DNA from: Clarireedia homoeocarpa
Taxonomy: Eukaryota > Ascomycota > Leotiomycetes > Helotiales > Rutstroemiaceae
Direction: 5' to 3'
Assembly: GCA_001465935.1 (NCBI GenBank)
Contig: LNKV01000021.1
Location: forward strand, 404,501 to 468,500
DNA: 64,000 bases
The notes under the pieces are model-generated. The model made no database searches, was not told where the DNA came from, and saw only the letters and a program-made list of their open reading frames with translations. Of this stretch, positions 35,339-46,133 are shown one piece after another (within the stretch, counting starts at the first letter, position 1; each line of letters starts with the position of its first letter). The translations under genes and the position numbers were made by a program.

Positions 35339-36843
35339 CTACTCACCAAGCACACTCTCCGTATCAACCCGATACCAATTCTTCTCGTCATCACCCAAAC
35401 ACGTGCCCACAGTCACGGGCCTGTATCCCTTCTCCGTCGCGCTCTTCAACATGTACTCGACGAGCACCTTGGAAGTCTGGTTGTGGATGTCGTGGGAAAC
35501 GACGAGGAACTCGTCAGTAGCGGGGTTGGAGCCGTTGACGGCTTTGCTGAAGATGTTTTGCGAGTTGCTGATTAGAGTTGGGCTGTCGTTTAGGTAGTCA
35601 GATGTATCGAGAGACTGGGGAAGAGGGAGGGGAGTGTTAGTTGGGTGGAGGAATTAGGGGGGGGAGGAGGGGGAAGGGGTGCCTTACGAAATATGTGATG
35701 TGGTATCCCAGTTCCTTGAGATCGGCTTCACAGCCGCATTCTGCGGTGCATGAGGAGTATGGTGGTCCTGTTGTTTTATGTCAGTATCTAGCTCATGGAG
35801 CAGAAGAGGAAGGAGACGAACGCATATAGGTAGGTATTACACCAAGGATGTTACGGATTGCCATTTCATTTTTGTACATCTCATTCTTGCGCTGGGCTGA
35901 GGTGATGTTGCAAAGATCGGGGTGCGACCAGGTGTGAGAGGCTATTTGATGACCAGAGTTGTACATGCGTCTGCAGTGGTTGGTTAGAGCGGGTGTGGAA
36001 CGAGGAAAGCTGGAAGGTTAAGAAAGGGGACGCGGGCGCAGGGCATGACATACTTGATTAGAGCTGGCCAAGGAAAATTGTTATCATCAATTGCTCCTTT
36101 GCCTAAAGGGATTGCTGTCAGTATGACCCCAGGTAACATGAGAGATGCACCCGCTCACCATTATTATTCCCAGTGACGAAGAAAGTCGCCTTGGCATTAT
36201 ATTCATCAAGGAGATCAAGAATATGACTGGTGTAGATGTATGGCCCATCATCGAAGCTAAGCGCCATATCACCGGCATTAGCACAATCGTAGATGCCGTC
36301 CGAACCGTAGAGAACAGAACCAACTGCAGGCCTTGCGATTGAGGACGTGTTTGTGCCTGATGGAACTTTGTTTGCATCGCATGCTGGTCCATAATCAAAC
36401 TGGCAATCGGGAGCTCTACAGTATTCTAAAGAGATGATAAGCTATGTATCAAGCAAAGGTCTGGTTTCTTTCATACCTTCCGTTGTGCCGCAGTATCCAG
36501 CAAAAGAGCAACATTCATTAGAAGCGCAGCTGCCGACACCATGACCACATCTATGGTCGGTTGGACCCCGAGAGGTTACGTTGTAGACTTTACAGGTTCC
36601 GAAACCAGGCTGACAACCATCCGCGCTCGAGCAATAAGCAGCGGTCGATCCACACCACCCATATCTTGAACAGCATGGCAATCCCGTCGGACACGTATAC
36701 GCATTTGGGCTTCCTCCTGTCCCATTCTTGCCACAAGTATTATCAGGAGATACACCTCTGAGCTCGAGAGGAACAAACGGCACCGCATGCGTGCCTGATA
36801 TTAAGCCGAGTATAACGACAGAAGATATATAAGAGAGCTGCAT
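35339..36843 (-). CDS. Secreted chitin deacetylase (CE4) with two chitin-binding type-1 (CBM18) modules
   Basis: Six exons (36843-36477, 36425-36159, 36102-36054, 35970-35822, 35767-35688, 35614-35339) give 395 residues. The signal peptide is MQLSYISSVVILGLISGTHA. Two hevein-like CBM18 modules follow, each with tightly spaced cysteines (CPTGLPCCSRYGWCGST and CASNECCSFAGYCGT). The NodB/CE4 domain has motif 1 LSFDDGP, with the catalytic-base and metal-binding Asp pair, and motif 2 SHTWSHP with the two metal-ligand histidines. TYMRPPYSSC and YHITYFSLDTSDYL follow. The enzyme removes acetyl groups from chitin to give chitosan in the cell wall, which in plant-associated fungi also reduces detection by host chitin receptors. 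The start is the ATG at 36843; the frame is open slightly upstream without an ATG. Confidence 0.93.
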
Positions 36844-37933
36844 CGTCAATATGTTCGTTCTAGAAGGCTTCCTTTTTGAACGAATTCTCGAAGAGGGATA
36901 TAAAACGACAGTGTAGGGGAAAGTGGGAAAACGAATGACCGAGTAAACGAAGGTGATTGATCGTCCTGGATCAAAAGGGAGAAAAGAAAAACAGTGAACA
37001 ATTCAAACGTACAATGCCTTATATGGTATACTCAATAGCCCATACCCATCTGAGGCCAAGCCCACCATAGTGCTGCCCAAGAAAGCCGATTATCATACAT
37101 AAAACGGAATGCGACCGTGCAGAAAACCATTTCCCAATTACCTTAGACACAGTATATCGATTTTCATCCTTCCTTTTTTTGTACGTGGATGGATGGATGG
37201 GTAATCGTAGCCTGGATGGACGGCGGCCCTGTTGCGTTTTGGACGCTTTGATGTTTGATGCAAGCGCGACGGTGATACTTCTCCGCCTCAAGCCTGGAGG
37301 AGAATGTAAATTTCCTCCTCTTATCTTTTTAGCAAGTGATCTGATCGAATACGAGCGGCATGAAGAAGGATTCGTTTCATTTCATTCGTACAATCCTACG
37401 AATGGATGCCTTTGCGACTGGGCAGCTGAGCCGTACAAGGACTTTGATCTTATGCACACTTTAAAGCCACATTAGACTGACTGCCAGTTCGTCGGCAGTC
37501 TACGTTGTTTTTGCTGACATGATTTGCGTCGTGATCTGTGTGAAACAGATCTACCTAGAACCTTGTCAGGACAAAACGGATCAATCGCTTCCGTCGGTCA
37601 CTGCTTGTGGAACATTATTGGGCAGCTGAGGAAAGAGCAGCTGAAAAACGAGAGACCGTTCTTTATCTGCCATTATATCACAAAAGATCCAGACGGCTCT
37701 GGACTTAAGTCTACCATCATATTATCGCCCCATTATTTCCTATCTGGGTAACTAAACTAATAACAAGAGCCACACTACGACCAGGCTCGTCGCCACACTA
37801 AAATTACCTCTGTCCCCTTAAATGGAGTATGTGCACCCCCTATTATTATTATTGACTATCGTCAACATCTTTCATCAACTAGAACCAGATCCTTTCCCGC
37901 CAGAAGCGTCTGAAATGAGCACGACACTTGAAA
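36844..37933. other. Chitin deacetylase upstream region / GPI-protein 3' region
   Basis: About 1.1 kb with no supported gene. Adjacent to 36843 there is an A/T-rich core (GATATAAAAC on the plus strand at about 36897-36906) that could be the promoter of the deacetylase. Confidence 0.4.
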
Positions 37934-38651
37934 CTACAAAGCCATAACCATTCCCACAAATCCCGCGGCGCCAGCAAGACCAACGGCAATCGCTCCCGTA
38001 GCATGTGCCGCAGCCCCTTTGCTAGAGCTCGAAGTCGGCTTGACTTCCGCCGTTGTCTTCGCCTCGACAGAAGTGCTCCCCTTGGTGGATGTCTTCTCAC
38101 TTTCCGTTGCCGTACTTGTCAATTTCTTCGTCGTCACCGTACTATTTCCCCCTCCAGTTGTTACAGTCGCAGTCTTCACCCCACTGCTAGCATGCGTAGT
38201 CGCATTGCTAACACCTGTTGGACCCACTGGCTTAGCGGTCAACTGAGCTTGGAGGGATGAGATAACTGGGTACGCAGACAAACGAGCTGCTGCGCCGTTG
38301 ACAACGTAGGATTGCGCCGCGGAAGGGAGAGCTGCAAACCAGGAAGGTGTTCCGGTTGCAAATTCAGAGATTAGCTGATTGATGCCGGCTGGGTTGGTTT
38401 GAAGTGCTTGGATAGACGAGGGAATGCCAGTGAGCTGGGCTGCGATAGATGGTGGTGGGGCGAGAGATGCTGAGATCTGTGAAAGACTTGCTTGGATTGC
38501 GGAACTGTTGGGAGGTTACTCAGTAAGATATACCACAAGTAACAGCAAAGGTGAATGTGGAATGAACATACATATCTTGACGTCGCTCAAGATGAGCACC
38601 TGCTAATACCACAGCGCAAAGGCTGGCTATCGAAAGGAGAGAAGTATACAT
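37934..38651 (-). CDS. Small Ser/Thr-rich predicted GPI-anchored cell-surface protein
   Basis: Two exons (38651-38572 and 38504-37934) give 216 residues. The signal peptide is MYTSLLSIASLCAVVLAGAH, followed by LERRQD, a likely Kex2-type basic cleavage site. An Ala/Ser/Ile/Leu-rich helical domain (ISAIQASLSQISASLAPPPS) follows, then a Thr/Ser/Lys-rich stalk suited to O-mannosylation, and a C-terminal hydrophobic tail (TGAIAVGLAGAAGFVGMVMA) after a small-residue stretch, the usual GPI-addition signal. No cysteine motif (CFEM) or catalytic domain is present. Function unknown; plasma membrane or wall location inferred. Confidence 0.8.
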
Positions 38652-39340
38652 CGTTTGATGCAATCTAACGATTGACAACAGTGAGAGAGAGAATGACCAA
38701 GTACAAATGAAGGTGTTTTTCACGTCAAAATGTGAATTCTACGGGAAGGAAAGTAACAAAGGGGTTTTTTAAAGATTGCAACACGGAAATGCACCGTGTG
38801 ATGTGTAATAAAAAAACCTCAAATTTCCACAAAGTTGCGCCACGATACGCAGTTAATTTTCCAGGGGCTTAGTTGCACGGCACCGAAATGTTTGCTTTCG
38901 GGCATGTCTATTGGATGGATTAGAATATACAGCATGTGTTTTCAGCCAGATACGCTTCGGTATATGCGCCACGAGTGAGTACAGGCTCGTGTCTGCCCTC
39001 AACCTTGGGGAAGTTTTGTGTAAGAAATTTCGTGCTCTGAAAGGTCAGTACATTCAACACGATTTCACGAGCAAGCCAAATTAACACTTGTCTTGCATTT
39101 GGTATATGTCGAAACATTGGCGTTGCGGCTGGATTATTGGTTCGGTCGGAGCCAATCATGCAATCGCTATATCAACGAGGTCGTACAAAAGCAAAACTTT
39201 TCTGCGGCACGAATGAATAAGACGGCACGAATGAATAAGAACGATAAGGCAAATACAGCCTCACCATGACGCGATCTGAGAGTAGTTGATGAAGTTATTT
39301 ATTCATCCTTCATATCGAATCTTTACACTGTCGTTCCATT
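38652..39340. other. GPI-protein promoter and aldo/keto reductase 3' region
   Basis: About 690 bp without a supported gene. It contains a perfect short tandem duplication at 39205-39240, listed separately. Confidence 0.45.
39205..39240. repeat. Two perfect tandem copies of an ~18-bp unit
   Basis: The unit CGGCACGAATGAATAAGA occurs twice back to back, in the 3' flank of the aldo/keto reductase gene. It is likely a recent local duplication. Confidence 0.85.
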
Positions 39341-40473
39341 TCATTGCTTTCCATCGAGGTCAGAGTAGAAGTTGTATCCAAAACCTGCGCTAGCGTCGCT
39401 GAATCTCAACTTCTTGTCCAAGCCATTAAGCTTCTCTAAGTCCTCGGCCTCAAGCTTGAAGTCTCCCTCCAAATTAGACTTGATACGAGACGGCGTCTTT
39501 GATTTAGGAATCACCGAGTGACCATGAGCGATACCCCACGCTAATGCCACTTGCGCTCCATTCTTTCCATACTTCTTACCAATTTCAACAATGGTTGGGT
39601 CATCCTGTGGGATCATTTAGTTTGAGCTCTGAAGGAAAGACAGAAAACCAGTGAACAAACATACCATCAATTTCCCAATATTCTTTCCCTTGTCATACAT
39701 CTCGTTTTGGTTACCGAATGGTGAATATTGTGTGATGTGGATGCCCTTGCTTTTGTTGAACTCGCAAAATTCTTTTTGTTGTAGCCATGGGTGTAGCTCT
39801 AATTGGTGGGCTGCGGGAACGACGGAGGTTTCCTTTAACAGATGTTCCAGTTCGCCTTTCGAGAAGTTGGAGATACCGATGGCCTTGGTCTTGCCAGTAT
39901 CCAAGAGCTTCTCCATCGCTTTATAGGTGTCCACGTATGAAATGTCCGCAGTTTGCATCTTTCCGTCCTTCTTTGGCATCAACTCGTCACCGGGCTTGAA
40001 AGCAGATGGCCAGTGCATCAGATATAAATCTACGTAATCCATCCCCAAATCCTTAAGTGAGGCGTCGAGCGCCGGCTCGACATCTTCGGGCTTGTGACTG
40101 TTGTTCCATAATTTGGTGGTAATGAAGAGTTCGGATCGAGGGATTCCAGCTTTCTTGATTGCGGCGCCAACGGCTGGTTCGGTGCCGTAAACTCTTGCCT
40201 TTTGCGTGCTATGTCAGTGATGAAAAGACTTAGAATGTGGCGAGGGATGCTTACTGTATCAATGTGTCTGTATCCAGCCTTCAATGCCTCTGCAACAGCC
40301 TCCTCCTGAGCATCCTTATCCTGCCAGGTACCAAAACCAATTGCTGGAATGGTAGCCCCGGTGTTGAGCTTGTGAGTGGTGATTGATGCCATGTTTCGTC
40401 TTTGAAGTTGTGATGAGATCTGTGACAATCGTGAAGATGCTCTGAATGATGAACGTATTAGTTGAGAAAACAT
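39341..40473 (-). CDS. Aldo/keto reductase (AKR3/GCY1-like) with N-terminal targeting extension
   Basis: Three exons (40473-40255, 40198-39665, 39604-39341) give 338 residues. From residue 28 (MASITTHKLNTGATIPAIGF) the AKR barrel is complete: GYRHIDT with Asp72, RVYG with Tyr77, ITTKLW with Lys102 and LMHWP with His135 form the catalytic tetrad. GISNFSKGELEHLL, HQLELHPWLQQKEF and VIPKSKTPSRIKSNLEG supply the NADPH pocket. It reduces aldehydes or ketones such as glyceraldehyde, as in Gcy1/Ypr1-type enzymes; the exact substrate is unknown. Residues 1-27 (MFSQLIRSSFRASSRLSQIS...) are Arg/Ser-rich, acid-free and amphipathic, like a mitochondrial presequence. Translation from Met28 (40392) would give an ordinary cytosolic enzyme. 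Confidence 0.93.
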
Positions 40474-40496
40474 TTCGAAGGGGAATGTAAACACAA

Positions 40497-40503
40497 TTAT
40501 ATA
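40497..40503 (-). promoter_or_regulatory. TATA box close to the aldo/keto reductase start
   Basis: TATATAA reads on the minus strand at 40503-40497, only 24-30 nt before the upstream ATG at 40473. A start site about 30 nt or more downstream would fall at or beyond that ATG and favour the second ATG at 40392. Confidence 0.4.
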
Positions 40504-40879
40504 GACAGTTATGATTTCACTTACTTTGTTCTAAAGACCTACCTTTTCCCCATTCTCAGAACATACTTACGTCAGGAATTGATAGAGGACTAGACTCTAA
40601 TGCATCGTTAGTAGGTCGCCGATCTCATGACGTCTTGTCGTCGAGATTCTGAAAGAACGCTCGGAATTAGTTCTAGATGGGGAATGACCCCGCCTGTTCA
40701 AGTAGCTTTTGATCGAAATTCATCGCGGAATAATGTTAATCCGACTGATCCTACGGCTCATTTTTAAGATCCCAACTTCCTAATTCATCGTCAGTATTTC
40801 GAGATAGGCTATCGACATAGGCTATGGAGCAAAGCTTCATTAAATAACCAAACCCGTCCTGAATAACCTCAAAGAAGTG

Positions 40880-41740
40880 ACTCATGTTCTACTTCTTCTG
40901 CTGCTCGAAGCTGCACTGAAAACCCCCTCGGCTACATTGCAACCGGTCCAGAGCGGCATCAAGTACTTCGTTCAGCCTGGTAAGAGTCATCGGCGAGCGA
41001 AGATAGCCTTCATGCGAGTCCAAAAGAATGGAACTGGGGCATCGGCATCGGCATCTTTCATTGCCGTAAGCTTCAAGCCAAGTTGTTCCACCAATGGCCA
41101 ACGAATATGAGTATTCGAATTATGGGTGAGGGATGAGTCGGCGTTAAAGGTGCCATCTTTCGAACATCATGATGACTTCGGCGTCATGCACTATATTGAT
41201 GAAACTCCGGATCTTTCGCGCATCGACTGTAAATAGAGCCGGGGGGGGGGGGGTTCGAGGAGGATATGAGAACTTTTGCTATCTGCTCTGCAGCTTGTTC
41301 ATCTCCATGAGTGTAGATGTTGATATGATTGCATAGGGCGACTGCATTTTCGGTCATGTGAACCACCATCAGCGTGCAAGCCTGCATGTTCACGGCCGGG
41401 AAGCCCGCCGAGTGACTGTTCATCTGTTCATATCCATAACAAGAGAGACTGTGGAAACATGCTTGATTATCACTGGCCCTCTCTCATCTAGAAGCTCATG
41501 TCCACTTCTGGTCTGGTTGGGTACTTTGATCTCGACTTGGCTTTCGGTCTGCTTTCTAGCGAACTCTCCGAATATTACGAGGTTTTAACAATCTTGGTTT
41601 AAGACCATATGTAGTGTAGTGTGTTGTGATACTCACTGGAGGAAAGCAATGCCACCGTACGGAGTTGGTGAGCGAGATTATTAACAGCTATTAAGCCTGC
41701 TGGTGCTCCACCATCAACAGGACATCGAAGACTGTTGATT
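40880..41740 (-). pseudogene. Relic of a thioredoxin-reductase-like (GliT-type) FAD/NAD(P) oxidoreductase gene
   Basis: Reading the minus strand from 41740 down, scattered pieces in different frames follow the order of this family. A decayed dinucleotide-binding loop (VDGGAPAGLIAVNNLAHQL, with LRTVALLSSSEYHNT) lies at about 41720-41630. A middle piece (SAGFPAVNMQACTLM, then TENAVALCNHINIYTHGDEQ and AAEQIAKVL) lies at about 41415-41280. Next come PLVEQLGLKL at about 41090-41060 and NVAEGVFSAASS at about 40920-40890, the position of the usual GVFAAGD motif. Stops and frameshifts separate the pieces, and no redox CxxC stretch was found. A G13 run interrupts it at 41241-41253. Family identity is inferred from remembered consensus motifs; relatives often sit in sulphur-containing metabolite clusters but also occur alone. 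Confidence 0.55.
41241..41253. repeat. G13 homopolymer
   Basis: Thirteen consecutive G on the plus strand inside the flavoenzyme relic. Confidence 0.95.
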
Positions 41741-43931
41741 CAAACATATAGAAGCCAAAAATTTCTTTTGCCTAGGCAGTAAAGTGTTGGAGATACATTG
41801 GATTGTTTCAAGAAGCATACGAATCGCAGAATACTTATTACATTATAACTTGATATATTGTGTATTGACTACTAACACACACCCAACACCCAACATCATT
41901 GAAATTTAGTCATATCGCAGCCAATTAAAAACTTGTGCTCCTGTATATAAACAGCGACGTACTATTCTCAGTTACCCAGGCATCATGAACTCACCATTCT
42001 AATAGGCTACGACTTCTCCATCCATCTACAACCAGCAACTTATTCACATGGGAGAAAGCAGCACTTTCGGGGCGTAGCAAGTTCAATATGCTACCACTTT
42101 CTCCGAAGACCTCCCACCAGGACTCATCTCAGTTTGAAGATTCGCAGGACTTGCGCTGTCGGAACGGCTGAGCCTGTACATAGCATGGAACAAATTCCTC
42201 CAGCCTCTCTATCTTCAACCATGACAAACTGCATTGGATATTTGGATGTTCTTCAGTCAGTGCTGTCTGTGACCCTTACAATCTCACTCGTCATGGCCTT
42301 TCATTTCGGAGAGGCGTTTTGAATGCCTCTAGTGGTCAGACAAATTGGCTCGTTTGTTTGTACTGAAGTTGTGTGAAGTCCGTTTACACCACACCAGACG
42401 TTCTGCCTTCTGAACACTCAAGAATGGTCGATTATTTCCATGTGCTGTTCCTTCGATGCCGAGGGCTACGTCCCCTTCTCCTCTGGTTGGTACGTCATGT
42501 GTCCAGGCTGCTATCGCAAACGTTGATGCTGTGCGCCTTAAAGATCCGAGTCGGGTGATTCAACGCAAGTCCTTAGACCTATCGTGGCTGTTATTTAATT
42601 GTGGTCATTACCGGAGCTGCATAAAGGAAAGATTTGCAAAAAGAGATAGACTGTCTCTATCTCCTAGAGACAACTCGAACAACTCCGGAAACTGCTAAGC
42701 CTGCATCACAGGCGCACGGTTCAGGAGCTGGGAATTACGATAGAAAACAGACGGCCAAATGACAGCCAGCGTATTCGAGTATAGATATATACTTCTTACC
42801 CTAGCTGCCTCGTTATCTGGGAAAGCGCAAAAGATATAAGATTACTTAGACCACAGTTACACATGATATGGAAATCACATGTGTCGGTGACAGGAAAGGA
42901 TCTAGGATCCGGCCACTACCCCCTAGTCTTAGAAGCATCTCCCGGAAAGTACCAAGAATAGAAATGACCAATGAAAATTAACCTGCGACATGTACTTTGT
43001 ATATCCCGGTGGCGATCTCCTGCATACCTGCACTTTTGTGCTCACAGACAAACAGCGGACAGGCTGTCAAACAAAGAGCTGTCGAACGAGGACCCTGGCG
43101 CTTCTTTCACCTCAAACACAGCGGAGCATCGTGAAAGGACAAAGCAATGAATCGATGCTGAATTCGCGCCGACATTTCCCTCGGCCGGACCGTTGATAAG
43201 GCAAGTGGTAAGTACCTCGCAGATACCAATGAGTCAGACGGTCAAGACTTTGTCCTTCACAATCCAAGAGCAAAGCCGCAAATGAATTACGTGGATCATA
43301 CTTGGACCTTTCGTATAGGAGATCATACTTGTGCTTTCGTATAGGAGATCACACTGGTGGGCGTCTCAACTCAGCAATATAAGCAAACGTCTAAGCGCCA
43401 CACACTTCATACAGTATGTACATCCATCCATAAGCGGAAAGCTACTCCTTAAAAACATCCCAACACCAGCAACGCATACTGCGTACAGTACTTGTCCTTG
43501 TGGGTCGCGTGGATATTCCTGCATCTGGAACATCGTTTTCACTCGGTCCAGTCCACCCAAACGGTACCAAGTCGAGAGATTGCAGAATTGTACGGCCAAC
43601 CACAGCCTCTCTGCATCATCTTTGAGCAACACAAAGTACGTTTCGTAGAGGTTGGAGAATTGTACAACCAACCAAAGACTCTCTGCATCATTCTCTGCAT
43701 CATTCTCTGCAGCATCTGTGAGCGTCCCTATTGGTTCCATGAATCTCGCTCCCTTTCTTGGCGCAAAACACAGCCTTCACTGCCAAAGCTTATTCCAATC
43801 TTGTGGAGTGAATACCGAGTACAAACAGGCTATCTCGTCATCCCAACCTTGTCTAAAGAGCGAGCGAAGAAAAGGTAGAAGAAGGATCGCCCTTCCTCTC
43901 AACTGCTCACTTCTCATGACTTTTATTTACC
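41741..43931. other. 2.2 kb gene-poor interval upstream of the PAP2 gene
   Basis: No intact gene. One plus-strand stretch near 42140-42225 reads FAGLALSERLSLYIAWNKFL and then hits a stop, which looks like decayed coding sequence of unknown origin. Tandem duplications at 43294-43346 and 43572-43700 are listed separately. The last ~100 bp are the PAP2 leader. Confidence 0.4.
43294..43346. repeat. Tandem pair of a 26-27 bp unit
   Basis: A unit starting GATCATACTTG and ending TTTCGTATAGGA occurs at 43294-43320 and again at 43321-43346; a third partial start (GATCACACT) follows. Confidence 0.8.
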
Positions 43932-45179
43932 ATGGACTCGATAATACGATCCCGAAATAGCGGGAAACCCTCGGTCGCCGTCGCACTCTCCTATGTGTTC
44001 GACTGGGTCATTCTCATCATCGCCGCCGTTCTGGGCGCAATCTTCTCAGAGCAAACACCGAACAAACGCCCATTTTCCGTCGTTGATCCAAGTATCAGCT
44101 TTCCCCATGTATCAAAGGAAAAAGTCCCGATTGCGCTGGCGGGCGTACTGTGTTTCGGTATGCCCGCAATTGTCATCCTCATTGTTACTCTCACCCTCGT
44201 TCCGGGCCCAACAGTTCCCAAATCCGTGCCCAAAACCTTGATTTGGAAGAGGAAATTATGGGAACTTCACGCATCATTGTTGGGTTTGTGCTTATCACTC
44301 GCGTTGGCGTTTGTCATCACGAATGGGATGAAGAATCTTTTCGGAAGACCTCGACCGGACTTGATATCAAGATGTAACCCCGATTTGGCAAACATCCACA
44401 AATACTCTATTGGGGGAGCTTCAACTGCAGAGACCGTCGTGTTAGTATCAGCAGCTATTTGTCAACAACCCGACAAATCGATCCTAAATGATGGCTTCCG
44501 ATCTTACCCATCCGGTCATTCATCCTTCGCAGCCGGGGGCCTCATCTACTTGTCTCTCTTCCTCGCATCCAAACTCGCCCTAACTGTTCCATTCCTTGCC
44601 CCACGTCCTTATACCGCCGACCATCACACATCCTATTCTTCCGCCTTCCCTTCTCGCAACCCGCTCCGTTCAAACCCTCTTCACCATCACCCTACACACC
44701 ATCGCACCTCATCTGACCTCGCACCGAAATCCTACGATCCTTCTTCTTCTTCACTCCCCTCCGGCCACGACGACAAAATAATTGCCTCCCGCAATCAAGC
44801 CGCCGCGCCTCCTCTGTATCTTCTTCTCATCGCCATAACCCCTACTTTCCTCGCTGTCTACATCGCCTCAACCCGTTTCTCCGATTTCCGACACCATGGG
44901 TTCGATATTCTCTTTGGATTCTCCATCGGAATAGTTTCTGCCATCTTCGCATTTCGCTTCTACCATCTCCCGATTTCACAGGGTGCGGGTTGGTCCTGGG
45001 GACCGAGGAGCAGGGATCGTGCGTTCTGGGCGGGTGTTGGGGTGGGAAGCTATGTGCAGAGTGAGAGGAGCCCGGTGGGTGGCTTGGGACATCATAGGGA
45101 GATTAATGACGTAGAAAGAGATGGTGGGGGGATGGGAAATGGAATGGGAAATGCAAATGTGAGAGACGAATTTCAATAA
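43932..45179 (+). CDS. PAP2-family lipid phosphate phosphatase (DPP1/LPP1-like)
   Basis: Single exon, 415 residues. The three PAP2 motifs are present: Lys134 with RP at 141-142 (KNLFGRPRP), PSGH at 193-196, and Arg315-x5-His321 (TRFSDFRHH). Together they form the phosphatase active site. Six membrane helices are visible, for example VILIIAAVLGAIF, VLCFGMPAIVILIVTLTLV, LYLLLIAITPTFLAVYIA and ILFGFSIGIVSAIFAF. Residues ~222-290 are a His/Ser/Pro-rich insert between motifs 2 and 3, longer than in yeast Dpp1. The enzyme should dephosphorylate diacylglycerol pyrophosphate, phosphatidate or similar lipids at the vacuolar or other internal membrane. The C-terminus is a Gly/Met/Asn-rich tail. Confidence 0.93.
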   Translation: MDSIIRSRNSGKPSVAVALSYVFDWVILIIAAVLGAIFSEQTPNKRPFSVVDPSISFPHVSKEKVPIALAGVLCFGMPAIVILIVTLTLVPGPTVPKSVPKTLIWKRKLWELHASLLGLCLSLALAFVITNGMKNLFGRPRPDLISRCNPDLANIHKYSIGGASTAETVVLVSAAICQQPDKSILNDGFRSYPSGHSSFAAGGLIYLSLFLASKLALTVPFLAPRPYTADHHTSYSSAFPSRNPLRSNPLHHHPTHHRTSSDLAPKSYDPSSSSLPSGHDDKIIASRNQAAAPPLYLLLIAITPTFLAVYIASTRFSDFRHHGFDILFGFSIGIVSAIFAFRFYHLPISQGAGWSWGPRSRDRAFWAGVGVGSYVQSERSPVGGLGHHREINDVERDGGGMGNGMGNANVRDEFQ

Positions 45180-45840
45180 TCATGACTATCCTGTTGCTAC
45201 CGCTACTACTGCTGTTTAATCTATTTCATTCGGAGTTGTGGTTTGAAATGCTGGGGTGTTATGACTTGGGAGTTTGTGTGTTAATTCTCATTCGTTTTTC
45301 TTGTAGGATGATATCGAACTCTTGCCTAGAGGAGCTGCGGGGCAGTCTGCCCTGTCATGAGTTGTCGAGGGCTAGGGAAAAACACAAAGCCCCATGATGT
45401 ATTGGGCTGGCTGAGGAAAAGCAGATTGAGCACGTCCAGGAGTTCTCTGCTATGTTTATATAAAGTTAGGCTGAGGGTTGGATGGTGCTTATTGTATTAT
45501 AGTAGGATGTACAACATGCTTCCAAGCTGAGTATACCGTGGCATCGGAGTACTTGCTTGCATGGAGTAAGAGTGTTGGAATAGGAAGAAAAAGACTGCCG
45601 TATCATACGATACCTTTTTACACTCATCAGCGCTGAGAAGCACCTAAGCGCCCAATATCCACCATCGTCTTTCTCTTTATTTATATATTTCCTCAGACAT
45701 ACTCGTAGAAGCTAATTCCCTCTACCACCTATTCATTCCCCAAACCACCACCTCCCAACCCCTGTACCAGCCTCACAATACCTACCACTCACTCTCCCTG
45801 CATGCAGCGGACCCCCCCCTGCCCAGCACTATATCCCCCA
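45180..45840. other. 3' region of the PAP2 gene
   Basis: About 660 bp without a gene; composition shifts toward AT at the right, where the transposon island begins. Confidence 0.45.
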
Positions 45841-46133
45841 AGAACAAAGGTTATTTGATGGATTTTGCCACTAAAGTAACCAGGATACAAACAAGAAGAG
45901 TTTAAGCCGTTAAAAAGTACCTTTTTGTATCAAGAATACTTTAGAAGCGAGAATCTACTGATGAATAGCCTCATTTTAATTAAGTATACTAAACCTAAGC
46001 TAATTGTGAGCAGTAAAGTTTGAAAATCGTAACACCTTGAATCCGAAGCATCTAGAATACGAATTTCGTATTTTTGAGTAGTTGAAACCTTTTGTTGGTA
46101 TCCTGGATACTTCCACCAACTAACCTTTGTTCT
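45841..46133. mobile_element. ~290-bp element with long imperfect terminal inverted repeats (MITE-like)
   Basis: The left end reads AGAACAAAGGTTATTTGATGG from 45841; the reverse complement of the right end, ending at 46133, reads AGAACAAAGGTTAGTTGGTGG. The first 21 positions match at 19. After a gap, the inner parts match again (CCAGGATACAAACAA against CCAGGATACCAACAA), so the arms reach about 60 bp. C-rich flanks just outside both ends suggest the true ends are a few bases further out. No coding capacity. The same terminal core, CCCC then AACAAAGGT, recurs at 52635-52700. Confidence 0.6.

Noticed and set aside
7917..41740. A secondary-metabolite cluster from the SDR, MFS, Zn2Cys6, AKR and flavoenzyme-relic genes
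   Set aside because: They are spread over 34 kb among housekeeping genes, and no polyketide synthase, NRPS, terpene cyclase or DMATS is present.
42140..42225. Decayed coding sequence reading FAGLALSERLSLYIAWNKFL
   Set aside because: Too short to assign to a family; only mentioned in the gap description.
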